From Halioglobus maricola (GTDB taxonomy: Bacteria; Pseudomonadota; Gammaproteobacteria; Pseudomonadales; Halieaceae), in the NCBI RefSeq assembly GCF_009388985.1, contig NZ_CP036422.1:3548501-3612500 (forward strand): DNA of 64,000 bases, written 5' to 3'. The translations under genes and the position numbers were made by a program. Every line of letters begins with the position of its first letter. Positions within the stretch are counted from its first letter, which is position 1. Under the pieces are notes generated by a model that did not search any database, was not told the origin of the DNA, and was given only the letters and a program-made list of their open reading frames with translations. Positions 5,449 through 15,760 of this stretch are shown here, piece after piece.

Positions 5449-8400
5449 ATGTCAATCTACGCCGAACTCCACTGCCTGTCCTGTTACAGCTTCCTGCGCG
5501 GCGCCTCCCATCCCCATGAACTGGTGGAGCGGGCGGCGCAGCTGGGCTACAGGGCGATAGCCGTTACCGATGAATGCTCGCTCGCAGGTATAGTGAAGGC
5601 TCACGTGGCGGCAAAAGAGGCGGGCATCCAACTGATTGTAGGCAGCGAATTCCGGCTGGAAGAAGGCTTCCGGCTGGTGGCGCTGGCACCAAGCCGGGCG
5701 GCCTACTCTGAACTCTCCGGGCTGATCAGCACCGCCCGCCGGCGCAGCCCCAAGGGGGAATACCAGGCCTCTCTGCGCGATGTGATCTTTCATCTCAAGC
5801 GCTGCCTGCTGATCTGGCTGCCGGAAGAAGACAGCGAACAGAGCCGGGCCTGGGGCAAGCAACTGGCGCGGCTGTGCAAAGAGCGGGTGTGGCTGGGTAT
5901 CAGCCATCTGCTGGGCAACAACGAGGTGGGCCGCCAGCAACAGCTGCTGGCTATGGCCCGGGCGCTGAACATACCCCCTGTGGCCTGCGGCGATGTGCGT
6001 ATGCACGCGGCAGCACGCAAGCCACTGCACGATGTCTTCACCGCACTGCATCACAACACCAGTATCGCCCAGTTAGGCATGCGCCGTCTGGGCAACAGCC
6101 AACAGCACCTGCGCTCAATGAAAAAAATCGCCCGGCTATACCACCCGCAACTGCTTGCGGAGACTGTTGCCATCGCCCGCCGCTGTCAGTTCACCCTGGA
6201 GGAGCTGCGCTACGAGTACCCGGAGGAAGTGGTGCCTGAGGGCCACAGTGCCAACAGCCACCTGCGTGCACTGGTCGCCGAGGGTAGTAAACGCCGCTGG
6301 CCCGCGGGCGTACCGGCTAAAGTCCAACAGCGTATCGAGCGGGAGCTGGCGCTGATTGAGGAGCTTGAGTACGAATACTACTTCCTCACGGTTTACGACA
6401 TCGTCGACTTCGCCCGCACCAGGGGCATCCTGTGCCAGGGCCGGGGCTCTGCCGCCAACTCGGTGGTCTGTTACTGCCTGGGCATCACCGAGATATCACC
6501 GGAACAGATCTCACTGCTGTTTGAGCGCTTCATTTCCAAGGAGCGGGACGAGCCGCCAGACATCGATGTGGACTTCGAGCACGAGCGTCGCGAAGAGGTC
6601 ATCCAATATATCTACCGTAAGTACAGCCGCAAGCGTGCAGCGCTGGCCGCCACTCTCATCACTTACCGCGCCCGCAGTGCCGTGCGCGATGTGGGCAAGG
6701 CACTGGGACTGGACCCAGCCTTCGTCGACGATCTGGCCCGCTCCATGGCCTGGTGGGACCGCACCGGGGATCTCAAACAGCGCTTCGAGGAACAGGGCGT
6801 GGCTGGCCACAATCACCAGGCGGAGCTGTTCTATTCGCTGGTCCAACAAATTCTCGGCTTCCCGCGCCACTTGTCGCAACACGTGGGCGGCTTTGTGATT
6901 ACCCGCAGTCCCATCTCCACACTGGTGCCCGTGGAAAACGCGAGCATGGCCGAGCGCACGGTAATTCAGTGGGACAAACAAGATATCGAGGCGCTGGGGC
7001 TGCTCAAGGTAGATGTACTGGCCCTGGGCATGCTTTCAGCTATTCGTAAAAGCTTGCAAATGCTGCACCGCTACAACCCCGCCATCAAAACCGTGAGCGA
7101 TATACCCAAGGAAGACAAAGCCACGTATCAGATGCTGCAGCAAGCCGACACCGTGGGCGTGTTCCAGATCGAATCCCGCGCCCAGATGTCGATGCTACCC
7201 CGACTCAAGCCGGCCTGCTTTTACGACCTGGTGATCGAGATCGCCATCGTCCGGCCAGGACCTATCCAGGGCGACATGGTACACCCCTATCTGCGGCGCA
7301 AGCAGGGGCTGGAGCCTGTCACCTACCCCTCAGAGGCGATCAAAGAAGTCCTTGAGAGCACTCTGGGGGTGCCCATCTTTCAGGAACAGGTCATCAAATT
7401 GGCCATGGTGGCAGCGGGCTTCTCCGGCGGTGAGGCGGATCAACTGCGTCGGGCCATTGCCAACTGGGGCCGCGATAGCAGGCTCGGAGAATTTGAACAG
7501 AAGCTGACCAAGGGCATGATCGAGCGCGGCTACGATGCAGACTTCGCCCGCCGGCTGTTCAACCAGATCAAGGGCTTTGCCGGTTACGGCTTTCCCGAAT
7601 CCCACTCCGCCAGCTTCGCCCTGCTGGCCTATGTCTCGTCCTGGCTGAAACGCCACCACCCGGCGGCGTTTTTCGCCGGCCTGCTCAACAGCCAGCCCAT
7701 GGGTTTCTACTCACCTTCACAGCTGGTACAAGACGCCCGTCGCCACGGCGTGGCCATGCTCCCCATCGACGTCAACCAGAGCCTGTGGGACCACGAACTG
7801 CTGGATGACCCGACGCACCCCGTGCGCCTGGGCCTACGACTGGTCAAAGGCCTCAGCCGCGAGGGCGCACAGCGCCTGGTAGAGGCTCGCCAGCAAGCGC
7901 CTTTTCGCCAGGTCAGCGACCTGCGCCGCAGGGCACAGCTGAATAAACGCGATATGGAAGCCCTGGCGGACGCCGACGCTCTTAACAGCTTGAGCGGCCA
8001 TCGTCACCAGAGTCAGTGGCAGATCATGGCACTGGAGGAGAGCCGCCCGTTGCTGCGCGACGAGGAATACCAGAGCGGCCGCTACTTCAATGACGAGGTG
8101 CTACTCCCAGCACCCGCAGTGGCCGAAGAAGTATTATCAGACTATCGCGCCACCGGCCTCACCTTGCGCGCCCACCCTATGAGCTTGCTGCGCGAGCGCG
8201 CGCCTTTCAATCGCTGCAAGCGTCACAGCGATCTTGCGACATTGGGCAATAAACGTTTTGTGCGGATTGCCGGCCTGGTCACCTGTCGCCAGCGCCCGGG
8301 GAGTGCCTCGGGTGTATTGTTTCTCACCCTGGAAGATGAAACCGGCAACAGCAATATCGTGGTGTGGCAGCGCACTCAGGAGCACTTTCGTCAGGCACTG

Positions 8401-8535
8401 ATGTCCGGGCAGCTGCTACTGGTCACCGGCATATTGGAAACAGTGGACAGCGTGATTCACGTGATCGCTGGCAAACTGGAAGACTACACCCATGAACTGG
8501 AGAGCCTGCGGTTAAAATCCCGCAACTTTCACTAA
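5449..8535 (+). CDS. dnaE2: error-prone DNA polymerase DnaE2 (ImuC)
   Basis: The 1028-residue C-family polymerase opens MSIYAELHCLSCYSFLRGAS, the usual DnaE2 N-terminus, then the PHP domain (to about 270). The polymerase core has the catalytic aspartates in PPDIDVDF (D371/D373/D375 region) and LKVDVLALG (D522), then the HhH region and a C-terminal OB fold (IAGLVTCRQRPGSASGV.FLTLEDE). DnaE2 performs SOS-induced translesion synthesis with ImuA and ImuB, which usually lie immediately upstream in one operon; neither is here, and the integrase remnant abuts instead. The SOS box is directly before the ATG and no Shine-Dalgarno is visible, so the mRNA is probably leaderless or nearly so. Length is normal and the frame is intact. 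Confidence 0.95.
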   Translation: MSIYAELHCLSCYSFLRGASHPHELVERAAQLGYRAIAVTDECSLAGIVKAHVAAKEAGIQLIVGSEFRLEEGFRLVALAPSRAAYSELSGLISTARRRSPKGEYQASLRDVIFHLKRCLLIWLPEEDSEQSRAWGKQLARLCKERVWLGISHLLGNNEVGRQQQLLAMARALNIPPVACGDVRMHAAARKPLHDVFTALHHNTSIAQLGMRRLGNSQQHLRSMKKIARLYHPQLLAETVAIARRCQFTLEELRYEYPEEVVPEGHSANSHLRALVAEGSKRRWPAGVPAKVQQRIERELALIEELEYEYYFLTVYDIVDFARTRGILCQGRGSAANSVVCYCLGITEISPEQISLLFERFISKERDEPPDIDVDFEHERREEVIQYIYRKYSRKRAALAATLITYRARSAVRDVGKALGLDPAFVDDLARSMAWWDRTGDLKQRFEEQGVAGHNHQAELFYSLVQQILGFPRHLSQHVGGFVITRSPISTLVPVENASMAERTVIQWDKQDIEALGLLKVDVLALGMLSAIRKSLQMLHRYNPAIKTVSDIPKEDKATYQMLQQADTVGVFQIESRAQMSMLPRLKPACFYDLVIEIAIVRPGPIQGDMVHPYLRRKQGLEPVTYPSEAIKEVLESTLGVPIFQEQVIKLAMVAAGFSGGEADQLRRAIANWGRDSRLGEFEQKLTKGMIERGYDADFARRLFNQIKGFAGYGFPESHSASFALLAYVSSWLKRHHPAAFFAGLLNSQPMGFYSPSQLVQDARRHGVAMLPIDVNQSLWDHELLDDPTHPVRLGLRLVKGLSREGAQRLVEARQQAPFRQVSDLRRRAQLNKRDMEALADADALNSLSGHRHQSQWQIMALEESRPLLRDEEYQSGRYFNDEVLLPAPAVAEEVLSDYRATGLTLRAHPMSLLRERAPFNRCKRHSDLATLGNKRFVRIAGLVTCRQRPGSASGVLFLTLEDETGNSNIVVWQRTQEHFRQALMSGQLLLVTGILETVDSVIHVIAGKLEDYTHELESLRLKSRNFH

Positions 8536-8540
8536 GCCTG

Positions 8541-8570
8541 TACAAAAAGGGCCGGCAGAATTGCCGGCCC
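8541..8570 (-). terminator. intrinsic terminator of the VOC gene, facing dnaE2
   Basis: GGGCCGGCA (8549-8557) and TGCCGGCCC (8562-8570) form a perfect 9-bp stem with a 4-nt loop. On the minus strand it is followed by TTTTT, so it terminates the minus-strand gene at 8602-8967. It may also stop dnaE2 transcripts from the other side. Confidence 0.85.
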
Positions 8571-8601
8571 GCAGCATCAGCTTCTGGCACATACAAAGCA
8601 C

Positions 8602-8967
8602 CTAGTACTCAATCAGCTCGATCTCATTGCCGTCCGGGTCGAAGAAATACAATCTGCTCCCTGGCTCATATTCCTCCACCTCGGTGGGCTCTACCCCCAG
8701 ATCACCGAGCAGAGTGCGAAAGTGATCCAGACTATCTACCTCAAAGCCCAGGTGGTTAAAGCCCACTTTTTCATAGCCTGCCGGAGCGCGCCCTTCAGAG
8801 TCGGCTTCAAAGAGTGACAGGTAAGTGTCCTCAACGCCCACGTGGGCAGCCCGATTGCCAGCACTGGTGGTACCCTGCCAGCGAATGTGGGCCCCAAACA
8901 GCTTCTGGTAGAAGGCCACACTGGCATTCACATTGGTTACGGTAATATTGGCATGTTCAATTCGCAT
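8602..8967 (-). CDS. VOC (glyoxalase/bleomycin resistance) family protein
   Basis: 121 residues with the two beta-alpha-beta-beta-beta modules of the VOC fold: MRIEHANITVTNVNASVAFYQKLFG, then FNHLGFEVDSLDHFRTLLGDLGV and LYFFDPDGNEIELIEY. The metal-ligand type positions (His5 near the N-terminus, His in NHLGF, Glu in GNEIELIEY) are present, so it may be a metal-dependent lyase or dioxygenase. Substrate unknown. It is divergent from the XRE-cupin regulator (about 108 bp between starts), which may control it. Confidence 0.85.
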   Translation of the reverse strand: MRIEHANITVTNVNASVAFYQKLFGAHIRWQGTTSAGNRAAHVGVEDTYLSLFEADSEGRAPAGYEKVGFNHLGFEVDSLDHFRTLLGDLGVEPTEVEEYEPGSRLYFFDPDGNEIELIEY

Positions 8968-9075
8968 GATACTTACTCCTGTGTTGTGTCAGCGACAGTT
9001 GAAGCATATCCTTGCTGGGCATTATTTTGTCTTTTTGGCTGATATATTGCCAACATGCTAATAGAGGAGCCGCCC

Positions 9076-9648
9076 GTGAGTGAACTCGAGAACGTATCAG
9101 CCTACCTGGCCGACAACATCATCGCCCTGCGTAAGCGCAGCGAACTGAGCCAGGGAAAACTAGCCGAGAAAGCGGGTATTCCCCGCTCGACCCTTACCCA
9201 TATGGAATCAGGTGCGGGCAACCCCTCACTCACCAATTTGTGCAAGCTGGCTGCCGCCCTGGGGGTAAATATCGAGGAACTGCTGTCGCGCCCGCGCAAC
9301 GAGTGCAGCCTGCTGAAGGCAGATCAGGTGCCGATACTCAAGCGCAGCGGTGGTAAGGTCCAGGTTCACAAGCTGATGCCAGACAAGGTGCGGGGGATCG
9401 AAATCGACCGGATGCAGTTCGTCCCGGGAAGCTCGATGGCGGGCAAGCCCCATCTGCAGGGCACTAAGGAATACCTTGTGACCTTACTCGGTAGCGTCGG
9501 TGTCGCAGTGGGCGGGCAGAGCTGGGAGGTCGAGGCCGGTGATGTGCTTGCGTTTCCTGGCGACCAGAAGCACGGCTATCGCAATCTCGGCAAAGGGAAT
9601 AGCGAAGCACTCAGTATCGTGCTGCCGCTACCCTACCCCGTGCCGTGA
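9076..9648 (+). CDS. XRE-family regulator with C-terminal cupin domain
   Basis: An N-terminal helix-turn-helix of the XRE type (IIALRKRSELSQGKLAEKAGIPRSTLTHMESGAGNPSL, about residues 15-55) is followed by a cupin_2 barrel (GTKEYLVTLLGSVGVAVGGQ, then WEVEAGDVLAFPGDQKHGYRN). This pairing is typical of repressors that sense small metabolites. I chose GTG 9076, which has GAGGAG 7 nt upstream; an ATG at 9055 would put that Shine-Dalgarno inside the gene. 190 residues, typical for the family. The divergent VOC gene is its likely target. Confidence 0.85.
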   Translation: MSELENVSAYLADNIIALRKRSELSQGKLAEKAGIPRSTLTHMESGAGNPSLTNLCKLAAALGVNIEELLSRPRNECSLLKADQVPILKRSGGKVQVHKLMPDKVRGIEIDRMQFVPGSSMAGKPHLQGTKEYLVTLLGSVGVAVGGQSWEVEAGDVLAFPGDQKHGYRNLGKGNSEALSIVLPLPYPVP

Positions 9649-9657
9649 ATAAGCGGG

Positions 9658-10629
9658 TCAAATAGAGGAGAAGAACGCCCAGATTAGTTCTGCGCCATCC
9701 GCCTGATGGCTGGTGGTACCCAGAATGCGCGGGCCGCTGTATACAGGATGCAAAAACTGGTGCCCCCCGCCGCGCACAGTCATCAGTTCCACAGGTGCTT
9801 TGTCCGCCTCATTCCATACCAGGCGCTCAAGGCTAGTGTCATCATCCGGATTACTCTGAGGCAAAGCCTCACGCACTCCAGCGCCGCTATATCCCGCCAG
9901 TTCGGCCCAGTAAGTCGCGCTGGCCTCTGCCGATAGCACTAGCGCCCGGCTGGCATCGCCGAACAGCTCCACCGTCCCGCCGCCATAGGGATTGATGCCG
10001 TCATCGGTACCATTGAGGATATACATCGGCACAGCCTCGCCACGCTGCTCACAATCCAGATTGTCCGGCACCGGCATATTCGCGACGACTGGCGCTGCGC
10101 CTGCAATCAGCTCTGGCGCTTCCATGGCCATGCGATAGGCCATATGGCCACCATTGGAAATGCCGGTGACATACACCCTTGTTTGGTCGATACCATGCCG
10201 CTCGGCCAAATCTGCCACCAGTTTCCGCAAGAAGCCAACATCATCAATATTGCGCTGGTTAGCGGCATAGTTGGCGTGCATCCGACAATCGTTCCAGTGC
10301 TGTTCAATTCCGTCTGGGTAGGCAACCACGAAACCCTCGCGCGCAGCCAGCACATCGAAGCTGTAGAACGTGCCCGAACGAGCGACAGTACCATCAGACA
10401 TCGATCCGTGAAGCACGAGTACCAGCGGCGGGTTTTCGCCGGCAGCGTCAGGCACATAGGCCAACCAATTGCGCTCCAGACCCTCGTGCTCGAGCGACCC
10501 TCCCTGCACCTGGCCGGGCAATTGCGGCGGTTCAATTTCATCCCAGCGCAAATACCAGGAAGCCGTGAGCGCCAGACCAACGATCACGAGGACCAGAGCG
10601 AGCGCCAGATATTTAAAAAACAGTTTCAT
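9658..10629 (-). CDS. secreted PHB-depolymerase/feruloyl-esterase-like alpha/beta hydrolase (LpqC type)
   Basis: Starting at ATG 10629 (GGAAGGAAG upstream) the protein has 323 residues. The N-terminus MKLFFKYLALALVLVIVGLA is a signal anchor or signal peptide. The body has NPPLVLVLHGSMSDG (oxyanion strand), FVVAYPDGIEQHWNDCR, RVYVTGISNGGHMAYRMAM (nucleophile in G-x-S-x-G), PMYILNGTDDGINPYGG (Asp) and VRGGGHQF (His). This matches the Esterase_PHB/LpqC family, which acts on short polyester or aromatic ester substrates. A start 62 codons further upstream would run through the argG terminal region and was rejected. It lies 28 bp after argG in the same direction, possibly cotranscribed. Confidence 0.85.
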   Translation of the reverse strand: MKLFFKYLALALVLVIVGLALTASWYLRWDEIEPPQLPGQVQGGSLEHEGLERNWLAYVPDAAGENPPLVLVLHGSMSDGTVARSGTFYSFDVLAAREGFVVAYPDGIEQHWNDCRMHANYAANQRNIDDVGFLRKLVADLAERHGIDQTRVYVTGISNGGHMAYRMAMEAPELIAGAAPVVANMPVPDNLDCEQRGEAVPMYILNGTDDGINPYGGGTVELFGDASRALVLSAEASATYWAELAGYSGAGVREALPQSNPDDDTSLERLVWNEADKAPVELMTVRGGGHQFLHPVYSGPRILGTTSHQADGAELIWAFFSSI

Positions 10630-10657
10630 AGGCTTCCTTCCAACCGGAGCTGCTGTT

Positions 10658-11878
<1,221 letters not shown>

Positions 11879-12047
11879 GTCTTGCTCCATTGAAGATTGC
11901 TCAAAAAGGCCGCGTATTCTACTGGAACCGGCGCGGGAATTCATTGCCCTGACGCAAGCGAGCGCCCAGCTATGTTATTGGCGAATAGCGGGGGTGATAT
12001 TCCTTTTGTGGTAGCATGCGCGTTTTCTCGCTATCTCGGCTGACAAC

Positions 12048-13082
12048 GTGAACGAAATTACCATCACCCGCCCCGACGACTGGCACGTCCACCTGCGAGA
12101 CGGTGCCGCTCTGGAACAGACCTGCGCTGATATGGCCCGCTATTTCGGCCGCGCCATCGTCATGCCAAACCTGACACCGCCGGTAACCAGTGTGGCCGAG
12201 GCCGCGACCTATCGCGACCGGATCCAGCGCGCCATGGCCGGCTTGCCGCGGCAATTCGATCCACTGATGACACTCTATCTGACAGACCAGACCGATGGAG
12301 CCGAGATTCAGCTGGCAGCCGCCTCGGATTTCGTCCACGCGGTGAAACTGTACCCCGCCGGCGCCACGACCAATTCCGATGCCGGTGTCGCCGAGTTGGA
12401 CGGCCTGTTCCCGGTACTCGCTGCCATGGAAGAAGCGGACCTTCCACTACTGATTCACGGCGAAGTCACCGAGAGCGAGATCGATATTTTCGACCGTGAA
12501 AAAGTCTTTATCGACCGCCATCTGGCCCCCATCGCCGCGCGTTTCCCAGGCTTGCGCATCGTGCTGGAGCACATCACAACCCGCGACGCCGTGCAGTTTG
12601 TGCGCGAGGCAGGCAACAATGTGGCGGCGACGATCACCGCGCATCACCTCATGTTCAACCGCAATGACATGCTGGTGGGTGGCATCCGCCCCCATTACTA
12701 CTGCCTGCCGATTCTCAAACGCAATATTCACCAGAATGAACTGATTGAGGCCGCCACCTCCGGCAACCCGAAGTTTTTCCTCGGTACTGATTCTGCACCT
12801 CACGCCCGCCATCGCAAAGAAACCGACTGCGGCTGCGCTGGGGTGTATACCGCCCACGCGGCCATCGAATTTTACGCGGCGGTGTTTGAGGAGTGCGACG
12901 CGCTGGACAAACTGGAGGGGTTCGCAAGCCACTTCGGCCCCGACTTCTATCGCCTGCCGCGCAACAGCGACACGATTACCCTGCGCAAACAGGCATGGCC
13001 GGTGCCCGCCGATATCCCACTCGGCGAAGACATCCTCAAACCCCTCTCCGCCGGCGAATCACTCAACTGGCAGGTGGCCTGA
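12048..13082 (+). CDS. pyrC: dihydroorotase
   Basis: 344 residues of the class II (E. coli PyrC-like) type. The metal-binding DWHVHLRDG opens the protein; [15 protein letters not shown] carries the lysine carboxylated in this family; [19 protein letters not shown] and GTDSAPH supply further His/Asp ligands. It converts carbamoyl-aspartate to dihydroorotate in pyrimidine synthesis. The start is GTG 12048, fitting the family N-terminus. rnt begins 4 bp after its stop, so the two are likely cotranscribed. Confidence 0.95.
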   Translation: MNEITITRPDDWHVHLRDGAALEQTCADMARYFGRAIVMPNLTPPVTSVAEAATYRDRIQRAMAGLPRQFDPLMTLYLTDQTDGAEIQLAAASDFVHAVKLYPAGATTNSDAGVAELDGLFPVLAAMEEADLPLLIHGEVTESEIDIFDREKVFIDRHLAPIAARFPGLRIVLEHITTRDAVQFVREAGNNVAATITAHHLMFNRNDMLVGGIRPHYYCLPILKRNIHQNELIEAATSGNPKFFLGTDSAPHARHRKETDCGCAGVYTAHAAIEFYAAVFEECDALDKLEGFASHFGPDFYRLPRNSDTITLRKQAWPVPADIPLGEDILKPLSAGESLNWQVA

Positions 13083-13086
13083 TAAC

Positions 13087-13719
13087 GTGGATAGTTCCCA
13101 ACATCGTATCTGTGACCGCTTTCGCGGCTTTCTGCCGGTTGTCATCGACGTGGAAACTGGCGGCTTCAATGCCGGCACAGATGCCATTCTGGAGATAGCT
13201 GCCACACTCGTGCGTATGGACGAAGACGGCATGATGGCTGTTCACCGCACCCTGGAATTCAATGTAAAACCCTTCGAGGGCGCCAATATCGAGCAGGCGG
13301 CTCTGGATTTCACCGGCATTGACCCTTACCACCCCTTCCGCGAAGCGGTGGATGAGGAGGAAGCCATGGGCGATATTTTCCGTGCCGTGCGCAAGGAGAT
13401 CAGGGAGCAGGGTTGCAGCCGGGCCATTCTGGTGGGCCACAACGCGCATTTTGACGCCGGGTTTATCAATGCGGCAGTAGAACGCTGCGCCATCAAGCGC
13501 AACCCTTTTCATCCGTTCTCCTTCTTCGACACCGCCACACTTTCAGGTCTTGCCTATGGCCAGACCGTACTCGCCAAGGCCTGTGGTGAAGCGGGGATCA
13601 GTTTCGACAACAGCGAAGCCCACTCAGCGGCGTATGACGCTGAACGAACCGCTGAATTGTTTTGCGATATTGTCAATCGCTGGAAGGAGTCCGGGGGCTG
13701 GCTCCCGGACTTCGGTTAA
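13087..13719 (+). CDS. rnt: ribonuclease T
   Basis: 210 residues from GTG 13087. The DEDDh exonuclease motifs are present: [21 protein letters not shown] (D and E), [12 protein letters not shown], and [16 protein letters not shown] (H and D). RNase T trims the 3' ends of tRNAs and other stable RNAs. An open frame extends upstream inside pyrC but carries no homology, so the short start is used. A GTCCGGG...CCCGGAC hairpin lies in the last codons (13689-13710). Confidence 0.95.
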   Translation: MDSSQHRICDRFRGFLPVVIDVETGGFNAGTDAILEIAATLVRMDEDGMMAVHRTLEFNVKPFEGANIEQAALDFTGIDPYHPFREAVDEEEAMGDIFRAVRKEIREQGCSRAILVGHNAHFDAGFINAAVERCAIKRNPFHPFSFFDTATLSGLAYGQTVLAKACGEAGISFDNSEAHSAAYDAERTAELFCDIVNRWKESGGWLPDFG

Positions 13720-13750
13720 AACGAAAGGAGGTGGGGTTACCCCCGGCTGC

Positions 13751-15058
13751 TTACTGCAGCCGGAAGTTAACCGGGATCATCAGCACGTAGTTTGTGCCGT
13801 CATCCGAGATGAATTCTTCCTGGGCCACCAGGCTCAGAGGGGGGAATGGAGCGCCTTCTTCCACGGCGGTAACCGCGGCGCGATCCAGCAGACCATGGCC
13901 TGAAGACTCCAGCACTTCAACCGAAAGTAGCTTACCCTCGAGGCTGATTTCCGCCAACATCTCAACCTTGCCCTCGAGTTCACGATTCACCGCACGGCGC
14001 GGATAACGCACCTCACGGAATACCATGCCAAGTACAGTCGCCAGGTATTCATTCAGTTGACGCTGGTACTCCCGGTCATCCATCTCCGCCAGCGCGTAGG
14101 CTGGATCGTCGGTGGCGGGCTGCGCTGGTTCAGGCTGCGCTTGCGCAGGTTCAGGTAAAGGTTCGGGCTCCGGCTCAGGCTGGGGCGCAGCAGCGACCGC
14201 AACCGGCTGTGGTTCGGGCTGAGGCTCCGGCTGAGCTGCCGCTGGCGCTGGCGCAGAAACGGGTGATGAGGCAGGTGTAGCTGCAGCAACAGTGGCTGCA
14301 GCGGCGGCCGCAGCAGCTGCAGCGGTATCCACTTCAGGCTCGGGCTCGGGTTCAGGCGCTGCCGCCACCACAGGCTCCGGTTCGGGTTCGGGCTCGGGCT
14401 CTGGCTCTGGCGCCGCGGCCACCTGCTCGGGTTCTTCAGCACCGTCTGCCCAGCCGGCGACAGTCTCTACCCGGTCATTGAGCGGGATCAGGCTCTCAAA
14501 GCGGTTCATCACTGTCTCATCCAGGTTGCCGGAGCTCAATGGCTCGCGCAGCAACGCGGAAGCAGAGGAACCCAGCCAACCCTGCAGAAGGAATCCGAAA
14601 GTCTCGCTGCCATCGACATCAAACAGACGTGTACCGTCGAGGTTAAAGACGGTATTACCGTTCTCGGTCAGGCCAATCTCAAACTGGTCGCCCATCAACA
14701 ATGAACCCTGCATGGTGCTTTTCAGTTCACTTAGAGCGTCGACAACCGCATCGGGAGCCCGCTGACCAGAGCCAAGCTCGGCCTGCAATAGCAAGGTACC
14801 GGAGAAACCCCGGGCACTGATTCGACGGGTAGTAATCCGATATTCCATGATCATGGGGCCCTGCAGGGCGCTCATATCGGGAACGGGTTGGCCATCGGAA
14901 GTACGCAAGCCCGCCACATAAATGTCGCGAGCGGTATCGGTGTAGATCGCCAGGCCAGCCAGATCCAGGCGACCCTGCGCCTGTGACTGGGCTACGACAG
15001 CCACCAGAAGAGTAATAACAGTCAGGTTGCGGATACCTGACCACATGGAATTCAGCAT
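13751..15058 (-). CDS. chalcone-isomerase-like domain fused to TonB C-terminal domain
   Basis: 435 residues. A signal peptide (about 1-28, ending near SQAQG) precedes a domain of about 165 residues that resembles the bacterial chalcone-isomerase-like fold: LDLAGLAIYTDTARDIYVAG, MIMEYRITTRRISARGFSG, GDQFEIGL, FLLQGWLGSSASALLREPL. Next comes a long periplasm-spanning linker with (Glu-Pro)n runs and an Ala10 tract (about 205-325), then a TonB C-terminal domain (VRYPRRAVNRELEGKVEMLAEI). Its place next to pilG recalls P. aeruginosa tonB3, which is needed for twitching motility. If the signal peptide is cleaved, this TonB would lack the inner-membrane anchor expected for ExbBD coupling. AGGGG precedes the ATG. 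Confidence 0.75.
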   Translation of the reverse strand: MLNSMWSGIRNLTVITLLVAVVAQSQAQGRLDLAGLAIYTDTARDIYVAGLRTSDGQPVPDMSALQGPMIMEYRITTRRISARGFSGTLLLQAELGSGQRAPDAVVDALSELKSTMQGSLLMGDQFEIGLTENGNTVFNLDGTRLFDVDGSETFGFLLQGWLGSSASALLREPLSSGNLDETVMNRFESLIPLNDRVETVAGWADGAEEPEQVAAAPEPEPEPEPEPEPVVAAAPEPEPEPEVDTAAAAAAAAAATVAAATPASSPVSAPAPAAAQPEPQPEPQPVAVAAAPQPEPEPEPLPEPAQAQPEPAQPATDDPAYALAEMDDREYQRQLNEYLATVLGMVFREVRYPRRAVNRELEGKVEMLAEISLEGKLLSVEVLESSGHGLLDRAAVTAVEEGAPFPPLSLVAQEEFISDDGTNYVLMIPVNFRLQ

Positions 15059-15355
15059 TTCTATGCCCCTAGGTCTTGAATAGTTCTTTTATAGACTGCT
15101 TATAAAGGTGCAATACCCTGCAGCGACTCTCAAGTGAAATACTGCAGAATTGTTAATCAAGTCGCGTTTTTTCTAGTCACTGCAAGTTATTTGCAGGCCA
15201 CTGCAGCTTACTTGCAAAACGCGGAACTCGATCACAAAAACAACACTTTTTGGTTTGCACCTTCACTTTCGCCCCCAATACTCCCAATTGTTCGAACAAA
15301 GAAACGTCCCGGCGGCCTACAGGCCTCCATCGGATTGACAGGAGAAATAACAACC
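15059..15355 (+). promoter_or_regulatory. tonB/pilG divergent control region
   Basis: 297 bp without a gene. It holds a 12-bp perfect palindrome, TTGTTCGAACAA (15288-15299), upstream of pilG, and a cluster of CTGCA/TTGCA words at 15115-15220 (CTGCAG twice, then TTGCAGG, CTGCAG, TTGCAAAAC). These could be operator sites for the divergent tonB and pil-chp promoters; no regulator is identified. No strong sigma-70 hexamers stand out. Confidence 0.35.
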
Positions 15356-15760
15356 ATGTCTCAGGAACAGAATAGCCAGAAGCGACGGGTACTTCTTGTC
15401 GATGATGACAAGATCATCAGGCTCAAGGCAACCAAGATGCTGGAACAGTGCGGCTGTGACGTAGCCACTGCGGAGAACGGCTGGGATGCCGTGACTCAGC
15501 TGGACGATGTCAAGCCAGACCTGATTCTACTCGATATCACCATGGAGCCGCTGGACGGTTTCAAGACCCTGACCCTGATCAGGGCCAGTAAAGGGGAGTT
15601 CAAGGACACCCCGGTGGTCATGCTGAGCTCCCACGACGACGTCTTCACCATGGGCAAATCCAAGGACCGCGGTTGCTCCGCCTACCTTGAGAAGCCTCTG
15701 GATATGGATGCGCTCAAGGCAGTGTTGCAGGAATTCCTGTCAATACAGGTAGCCGTGTAA
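15356..15760 (+). CDS. pilG: twitching-motility response regulator (PilG-like)
   Basis: A single CheY-like receiver of 134 residues: VLLVDDDKIIR (acidic pocket), LILLDITMEPLDG (phospho-acceptor Asp), VVMLSSHDDVFTMGKSKDRG (switch Ser) and YLEKPLD (Lys). The MLSS-x-D-x-x-F...K-x-R motif is close to PilG. It should be phosphorylated by ChpA and signal to the pilus motors. ATG 15356 has AGGAG; an upstream in-frame extension to 15134 is unrelated sequence. Pseudomonas has two receivers (PilG and PilH) here; only one is present. Confidence 0.85.
   Translation: MSQEQNSQKRRVLLVDDDKIIRLKATKMLEQCGCDVATAENGWDAVTQLDDVKPDLILLDITMEPLDGFKTLTLIRASKGEFKDTPVVMLSSHDDVFTMGKSKDRGCSAYLEKPLDMDALKAVLQEFLSIQVAV

Noticed and set aside
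14292-14765. Plus-strand Ala/Gly-Ser repeat ORF
   Set aside because: It is the complement of the TonB poly-Ala and Glu-Pro linker codons.
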